Part shown: positions 7,766-11,492 of the stretch, piece after piece | How positions within the stretch are numbered: the stretch's first letter is position 1 | Layout of the letters: each line of letters starts with the position of its first letter | Assembly (NCBI GenBank): GCA_029864165.1 | Contig: JAOTTZ010000024.1 | Span: forward strand, 1-11,492 | DNA length: 11,492 bases | Origin: Burkholderiaceae bacterium | GTDB lineage: Bacteria > Pseudomonadota > Gammaproteobacteria > Burkholderiales > Burkholderiaceae_C | Direction: 5' to 3' | Program-made: the position numbers and the translations under genes | Notes under the pieces: generated by a model | Database searches by the model: none | Seen by the model: only the letters and a program-made list of their open reading frames with translations | Told to the model about the DNA's origin: nothing

Positions 7766-8528
7766 CGGTGCGCAAACGGGCTTGAACTCCGTGCTGACCG
7801 CGCTGGACGCTGCTGCGTCGCCGGTCACGTTCTTCTTACGCGACGACGACGCCGGCTGGAACGATGCCCGGCTCATGGCGTTGCTCGAGTGCACGACCAA
7901 GCACAGCGTTCCCATCGATCTAGCCGTGATACCGCAGGCTACTGGCACGGCGTTGGCATCTGCATTGCGAGCGCACCTCGATGCTGCGCCGACATTGATC
8001 GGGCTGCACCAGCATGGTTACGCGCACGTCAACCATGAATCTATGGGCCGCAAGTGCGAGTTTGGTCCCGCGCGAGATCTGCCTGCGCAGCGCAAGGACC
8101 TGATTGCAGGACGTGAGCGGCTTGAGCAGCACTTTGGCATGCGACTGGATGCGATTTTTACACCGCCCTGGAACCGCTGTGCTCCCGCCACGCCAATGCT
8201 GCTTGCCGAGTTGGGCTACGCCGCACTGTCACGCGACGGCACGGCACCGTTGCAGCAGGCGTTGCCCGAATTGCCGGTGCATGTGGACTGGTGCAAGCAG
8301 CGGCGGGCGGGGCTTGAGCAGGGCGAAACCGGCGGTCACGCGATCGCTATCGATCTGGCACAGCGTATCGCGGGACGTGCCGTGCTCGGGGTCATGCTGC
8401 ACCACGCGCAGATGGACGACGGCGACTTGGCACTGCTTGCCGCCTGGTTGCCGCAATGGGCTTGCCACCCGCGCGCGCACTGGGTACAAATGCGTCAGTT
8501 GGCGACAGCCACCGCGCCCGTGGGATGA
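7749..8528 (+). CDS. Polysaccharide deacetylase-like (CE4/NodB-fold) protein
   Basis: A 259-aa protein with the motif series of NodB/CE4-like metal-dependent deacetylases: FFLRDDDAGW (D32-D34) for the catalytic and metal Asp motif, LHQHGYAH with H89-x3-H93 for the metal His pair, FTPPWNR (137-143) for the R-x-P-W-like motif, and VMLHHAQMD (215-223) for the C-terminal Leu-His motif. The RDDDAGW form differs from the classic TFDDG, so this is a divergent branch. There is no signal peptide (MSTLPNGAQTG...), which suggests it acts in the cytoplasm on a precursor or lipid-linked glycan rather than on exported polymer. A GGGGA Shine-Dalgarno lies 7 nt before the ATG, and the gene overlaps the glycosyltransferase by 17 nt, which suggests they act together. 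Removal of acetyl from an N-acetylated or O-acetylated sugar is the family expectation; the substrate is unknown. Confidence 0.8.
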   Translation: MSTLPNGAQTGLNSVLTALDAAASPVTFFLRDDDAGWNDARLMALLECTTKHSVPIDLAVIPQATGTALASALRAHLDAAPTLIGLHQHGYAHVNHESMGRKCEFGPARDLPAQRKDLIAGRERLEQHFGMRLDAIFTPPWNRCAPATPMLLAELGYAALSRDGTAPLQQALPELPVHVDWCKQRRAGLEQGETGGHAIAIDLAQRIAGRAVLGVMLHHAQMDDGDLALLAAWLPQWACHPRAHWVQMRQLATATAPVG

Positions 8529-8538
8529 GAATCCCATG
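8519..8538 (+). promoter_or_regulatory. GNRA-capped hairpin over the stop/start junction
   Basis: Positions 8519-8526 pair with 8531-8538 (8 bp, including one G-U pair) around a GAGA tetraloop of the GNRA class. The stem contains the first base of the deacetylase stop (8526-8528) and all of the ATG at 8536. Folded mRNA would hide the barrel-gene start; a ribosome finishing the deacetylase would melt it. This suggests translational coupling. The pairing is visible in the sequence; the function is inferred. Confidence 0.5.
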
Positions 8539-10005
8539 CCGTTGAGACTTCGCATCGCCATGCTGCTTGCGCTGTGCTCTTGTATTCGTTTGTCGATGGC
8601 GCAGACGGCAGTCGACGCGACCGACGTGGCCGAATCGGACGTGGCACAGCCAATGCAGGCGCGCCGTCCGGATGAGCACCGACCCGAGCAGCCTATCGCC
8701 GTCGACTTGTTTAGGCGCGCCACCGTACTCGGTCTCAGCTACGAAGGGTCAGCAGAACGACGCAGCAACTTCGACCTCCACGCTGGCGAGAAGCGCGACC
8801 AGAGAGTATTCGACCAGGAACTAGAGCTGGACGCACAAATGCGCGCCAGCGATTCGGTCACCCTGTTCGCACAGATCGTCTTTACTGATGAGAGGCGCAA
8901 GCGATTGGCCGATGGCACGGTGCGCGCCATACACGCGCTGGCGCGTGGCCAGAGTTGGGCGTTGTTAGATCGAGCGTTTGGCATGCCGGTGTCGCTGCAA
9001 TTTGGGCGACTGCCCTTGATCGAACGCCGTAGCTGGTGGTGGGACGAAGACCTAGACGCGCTAAAACTCGTTTCAACGTCCGGATCGCTGCAAATTGAGA
9101 CAGGCCTGGCGCACGAAGTCGCCAAAGTTTCGTCGGCTGACCTAGGCATAGACCCCGCAGCCAGGGGGTTGACACGGTGGTTTGGCCGTGCGACTCACTC
9201 TTGGGCAAAGCGGCACGCAGTGGAGTTCTTTTGGCTAAGGGCACTCGACCGCTCGGGCGTGCATGTGAAAGACAGCACCCTGAGGGAGGAAGACGCCGAC
9301 CCGTCAGACGCTCAGTTGTATTGGATGGGCCTGCGTGCCGTCGGTGAGGCGCGCGTCGCTTCGGGCCATCGCCTGCGCTATTGGCTCGACACGGCGATCG
9401 TGCGCGGACGCGAGACCTTGACGACCTACACCGACGCCGCCGAGTCTGGGCAGGTTGTCGCGGGTATCAGCAAGGGACAGCGCGTGCGGGGGCACGCGTT
9501 GAACCTCGGCGTCAGTTGGGTTCTTCCGGGCGCCTGGCGCCCGACGCTAACGCTGGGCGGCGCGTTCGGATCGGGCGGAACTGCCGACGTTGCGTTGGAT
9601 CGCAACTTTCGCCAAACCGGGCTGCAGGAAAACAAGGGGCGTATCGCCGGTGTGAAGCGTGTGCGGTACTACGGTGCCCTGCTCGACCCAGAGTTATCGA
9701 ATCTGCGCATCGGTACGCTCGGCCTCGGCCTGCGCTTCCTCAGCAAAAGCTCGGCCGAGCTGCTGCTGCACCACTACCGACAACAGGTCGCGTCGAATCT
9801 GCTCGCCGGCTCGCGGCTGTCGGAAGACCCCGAAGGTGTGAGTCGCGACATCGGCCGCGAGCTTGACCTCTTCGTCGCGCTGCGTGAGTGGCGCCACGCC
9901 GAATTGACACTCACGCTGTCGAGGTTTCTCCCCGGTGCCGCGTTTGCATTCGACCGGCGGGATTCGGCACGTTATGCCGAGCTGGGCGCGACGTTCACCT
10001 TTTGA
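8536..10005 (+). CDS. AlgE-like outer-membrane polysaccharide export barrel
   Basis: A 489-aa protein of the alginate-export (AlgE-like) family, close to the roughly 490 aa of AlgE, an 18-strand barrel through which anionic polysaccharide leaves the cell. Residues 1-22 form a Sec signal peptide: basic MPLRLR, hydrophobic core, and an S-M-A site before Q23. The mature part is rich in alternating beta-strand sequence. Family-like landmarks are FGRLPLIERRSWWWDEDLDALKL (W167-W169, D170), QTGLQ (TGLQ at 361-364), YYGALLDPELSNL (ELSNL at 386-390) and a C-terminal Phe after GATFT, as BAM substrates have. ATG 8536 is chosen because it gives a complete signal peptide; the frame is open upstream to 8104, but that stretch lies inside the deacetylase gene. 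The start sits in a hairpin. The likely partner is the acidic polymer made from Ugd's product; whether it is alginate is doubtful. Confidence 0.82.
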   Translation: MPLRLRIAMLLALCSCIRLSMAQTAVDATDVAESDVAQPMQARRPDEHRPEQPIAVDLFRRATVLGLSYEGSAERRSNFDLHAGEKRDQRVFDQELELDAQMRASDSVTLFAQIVFTDERRKRLADGTVRAIHALARGQSWALLDRAFGMPVSLQFGRLPLIERRSWWWDEDLDALKLVSTSGSLQIETGLAHEVAKVSSADLGIDPAARGLTRWFGRATHSWAKRHAVEFFWLRALDRSGVHVKDSTLREEDADPSDAQLYWMGLRAVGEARVASGHRLRYWLDTAIVRGRETLTTYTDAAESGQVVAGISKGQRVRGHALNLGVSWVLPGAWRPTLTLGGAFGSGGTADVALDRNFRQTGLQENKGRIAGVKRVRYYGALLDPELSNLRIGTLGLGLRFLSKSSAELLLHHYRQQVASNLLAGSRLSEDPEGVSRDIGRELDLFVALREWRHAELTLTLSRFLPGAAFAFDRRDSARYAELGATFTF

Positions 10006-10024
10006 TTTACTTAACCGCTCGTAC

Positions 10025-10030
10025 AAGGAA
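10025..10030 (+). promoter_or_regulatory. Shine-Dalgarno of ugd
   Basis: AAGGAA ends 5 nt before ATG 10036. It lies in the 30-nt gap 10006-10035, the largest gap between genes in the window. The gap holds no recognisable promoter or terminator, so ugd is probably read with the upstream genes. Confidence 0.5.
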
Positions 10031-10035
10031 CCGTT

Positions 10036-11492
10036 ATGAAACTGACCGTTGTGGGTACCGGCTATGTCGGCTTGGTGACTGGTGCGTGTTTTGCCGAGAT
10101 GGGCAATGATGTGTTGTGTGTCGATGTCGACGAATCGAAGATCGCGAAACTGCGCCGTGGGGAGCTCCCGATTTTAGAACCTGGTCTCAAGGAGATCGTG
10201 GTTCGCAACGTGATCGGCGAGCGGCTGCACTTTGGTACCGACCTGAAGGAGGGTGTGCGCTTCGGCACTATTCAGTTCATTGCCGTGGGCACTCCGCCGG
10301 ATGAAGACGGCGGGGCCGACATGCAGCACGTGCTTGAAGCCGCGCGCTGCATTGGCCGCTACATGACCGACTACAAGATGGTGGTCGACAAGAGCACGGT
10401 GCCCGTGGGTACGGCCGACGCGGTGCACAAGGCGATTGCTTTGGGCCAGGCCGAACGCGGCGTGAACGTCCCCTACAGCGTCGTATCCAACCCCGAGTTC
10501 TTGAAAGAGGGCGCGGCGGTGGAGGACTTCATGCGCCCCGATCGCATCATCGTCGGCGCCGACGATGAGCGTGCCGTGCATTTGATGCATGCCTTATACG
10601 CACCGTTCCAACGTGCTCGCGACAAGCTCGTGATCATGGACGTCTGTTCTGCCGAGCTCACCAAGTACGCTGCCAACGCGATGCTGGCCACGCGAATCAG
10701 CTTTATGAACGAGATGGCGCTGCTGGCCGAGAAGCTCGGCGCCGACATTGAACAGGTGCGCCGCGGCATTGGCGCGGACCCGCGCATCGGGCACCAGTTT
10801 CTGTATGCAGGTTGTGGCTATGGGGGATCGTGTTTTCCGAAGGACGTGAAAGCGCTGCTGCACAGCGCCACCGAAGTCGGCGAGCCGCTGCAGTTGCTGG
10901 CCGCAGTGGAACGCGTCAATGAACACCAGAAGCTGATGCTGGTCCGCAAGATCGTCGAACGTTTCGGCGAGGACCTGCAGGGGCGCTGTTTCGCGCTGTG
11001 GGGGCTGGCCTTCAAGCCCGACACCGACGATCTTCGCGAGGCGCCCAGCCGGGTCATCATCGCGGAGTTGTTGCGCCGAGGTGCACGCGTAGCGGCGCAC
11101 GACCCAGTGGCCATGGACGAGGCGCGCAGGGTCTTTGCTGACGCGGCGCAAGTGACGTTCGCAGCGACGCCAAACGAGGCGCTTGAAGGCGCTGACGCGC
11201 TGGTCATCGTCACCGAATGGCGGGCCTTTCGCTCTCCCGACTTCGAGCGCATGCGCACGCTGCTGCGCCAGCCGGTGATCTTCGACGGGCGCAATCTGTT
11301 CGACCCAATGCAGGTGCGCGACGCCGGCTTCGAATACTTCCCGATCGGGCGGCGCCTGCCGGTGACACGGACAGATGCCGCTGAAAGTCCTGGTCACGGG
11401 ACGCCCGGATCCACCGGATTGCACGTCAATCCGTTGCTGAATTCCTTGACTGACCGGAACTTGCGGCCACCGAGACAACCCTTATCCAACGC
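10036..11492 (+). CDS. ugd: UDP-glucose 6-dehydrogenase, no stop within the window
   Basis: Oxidises UDP-glucose to UDP-glucuronate with two NAD+ in the cytoplasm, supplying the uronate donor for acidic polysaccharide. The N-domain begins [19 protein letters not shown] (GxGxxG near 6-11). SNPEFLKEG (151-159) with [12 protein letters not shown] separates it from GDP-mannose dehydrogenase. K210 and N214 lie in [10 protein letters not shown], and the catalytic Cys266 in [10 protein letters not shown]. The C-domain has [13 protein letters not shown] (about 323-335). Family similarity ends at FEYFPIGRR (about 440). After that the frame stays open for another 45 codons to the edge, with low-complexity, unfamily-like sequence. 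Normal proteins of this family end near residue 440-460, so a frameshift, a sequence error, or a real tail is possible; a TGA at 11363 in another frame would end the gene normally. It is preceded by a good Shine-Dalgarno. Confidence 0.93.
   Translation, partial: MKLTVVGTGYVGLVTGACFAEMGNDVLCVDVDESKIAKLRRGELPILEPGLKEIVVRNVIGERLHFGTDLKEGVRFGTIQFIAVGTPPDEDGGADMQHVLEAARCIGRYMTDYKMVVDKSTVPVGTADAVHKAIALGQAERGVNVPYSVVSNPEFLKEGAAVEDFMRPDRIIVGADDERAVHLMHALYAPFQRARDKLVIMDVCSAELTKYAANAMLATRISFMNEMALLAEKLGADIEQVRRGIGADPRIGHQFLYAGCGYGGSCFPKDVKALLHSATEVGEPLQLLAAVERVNEHQKLMLVRKIVERFGEDLQGRCFALWGLAFKPDTDDLREAPSRVIIAELLRRGARVAAHDPVAMDEARRVFADAAQVTFAATPNEALEGADALVIVTEWRAFRSPDFERMRTLLRQPVIFDGRNLFDPMQVRDAGFEYFPIGRRLPVTRTDAAESPGHGTPGSTGLHVNPLLNSLTDRNLRPPRQPLSN
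11375..11492 (+). other. Possible start of a NAD(P)-binding epimerase/reductase, frame-disturbed
   Basis: ATG 11375 opens MPLKVLVTG, the standard first strand of extended short-chain dehydrogenases (sugar epimerases and reductases), then hits TGA at 11438. If one G is added to the GGG at 11398-11400, the reading moves to the ugd frame and continues TPGSTGLHV, giving VTGTPGSTG with the exact GxxGxxG spacing. Epimerase genes often follow ugd. The sequence after LHV is less family-like, and the overlap with ugd is long, so this could be chance. The shift is either a real mutation or a homopolymer error near the end of the sequence. Confidence 0.3.

Noticed and set aside
8104..8535. Upstream extension of the barrel gene by 144 codons
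   Set aside because: It overlaps the deacetylase motifs in another frame, would bury the signal peptide inside the protein, and translates to unrelated Arg/Cys-rich sequence.
8525..8545. ATGA at 8525 as a start for the gene after the deacetylase
   Set aside because: That frame stops after six codons; the signal peptide belongs to the frame of ATG 8536.
8536..8583. Lipoprotein signal (Cys14 or Cys16) on the barrel protein
   Set aside because: Neither Cys is preceded by a proper lipobox, and an S-M-A signal peptidase I site follows at residue 22, as expected for a barrel protein.
10036..11360. GDP-mannose dehydrogenase (algD), given the AlgE-like neighbour
   Set aside because: SNPEFLKEG followed by [12 protein letters not shown] and [10 protein letters not shown] are of the UDP-glucose dehydrogenase type.
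10594..11478. 294-codon open frame on the minus strand
   Set aside because: It lies wholly opposite the conserved ugd sequence, including the catalytic Cys region, and has no domain of its own. It is a shadow frame.

Overview
The window is a GC-rich, tightly packed, single-strand stretch of a Gram-negative genome. The base composition, the G/C-ending codons and an outer-membrane barrel with a signal peptide fit a proteobacterium, perhaps a betaproteobacterium. The taxon is inference only. Every supported gene is on the + strand, and most neighbours overlap by 4-17 nt, so the window looks like the inside of one operon. I see no promoter, terminator, RNA gene, mobile element or CRISPR array, and no gene-free stretch longer than about 30 nt.

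Layout: 5-1360 GT4 glycosyltransferase (left end close to the window edge); 1357-3471 heparinase II/III-family polysaccharide lyase; 3468-4892 and 4889-6256 two paralogous aminoglycoside-phosphotransferase (APH)-fold kinases; 6253-6555 a small unrecognised ORF; 6548-7765 a MurG/GT28-like glycosyltransferase (COG4671 type); 7749-8528 a polysaccharide deacetylase-like protein; 8536-10005 an AlgE-like outer-membrane export barrel; 10036 to the right edge, UDP-glucose 6-dehydrogenase (ugd), whose frame has no stop in the window. A possible downstream Rossmann-fold epimerase start overlaps the ugd tail from 11375, apparently with a frame disturbance.

Working model (inference): this is an exopolysaccharide locus. 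Ugd supplies UDP-glucuronate, the two glycosyltransferases build a glycan, the deacetylase-like protein may remove N- or O-acetyl groups, and the AlgE-like porin passes an acidic polymer through the outer membrane. The heparinase-like lyase has no signal peptide, and the two kinases sit directly after it. Together they could form a cytoplasmic clean-up or salvage branch (cleave, then phosphorylate). No polymerase/synthase, Wzx/Wzy, ABC exporter or periplasmic scaffold is visible, so the system is incomplete here and its product is unknown. The AlgE-like barrel without AlgD (GDP-mannose dehydrogenase) but with Ugd argues for a glucuronate-containing polymer other than alginate.

Most notable details: the collinear kinase paralogues, with a Gln in place of the usual Asn in the second; a GNRA-capped hairpin covering both the deacetylase stop and the barrel-gene start; the unrecognised 100-codon ORF embedded by overlaps in the operon; and the abnormal 3' end of ugd.
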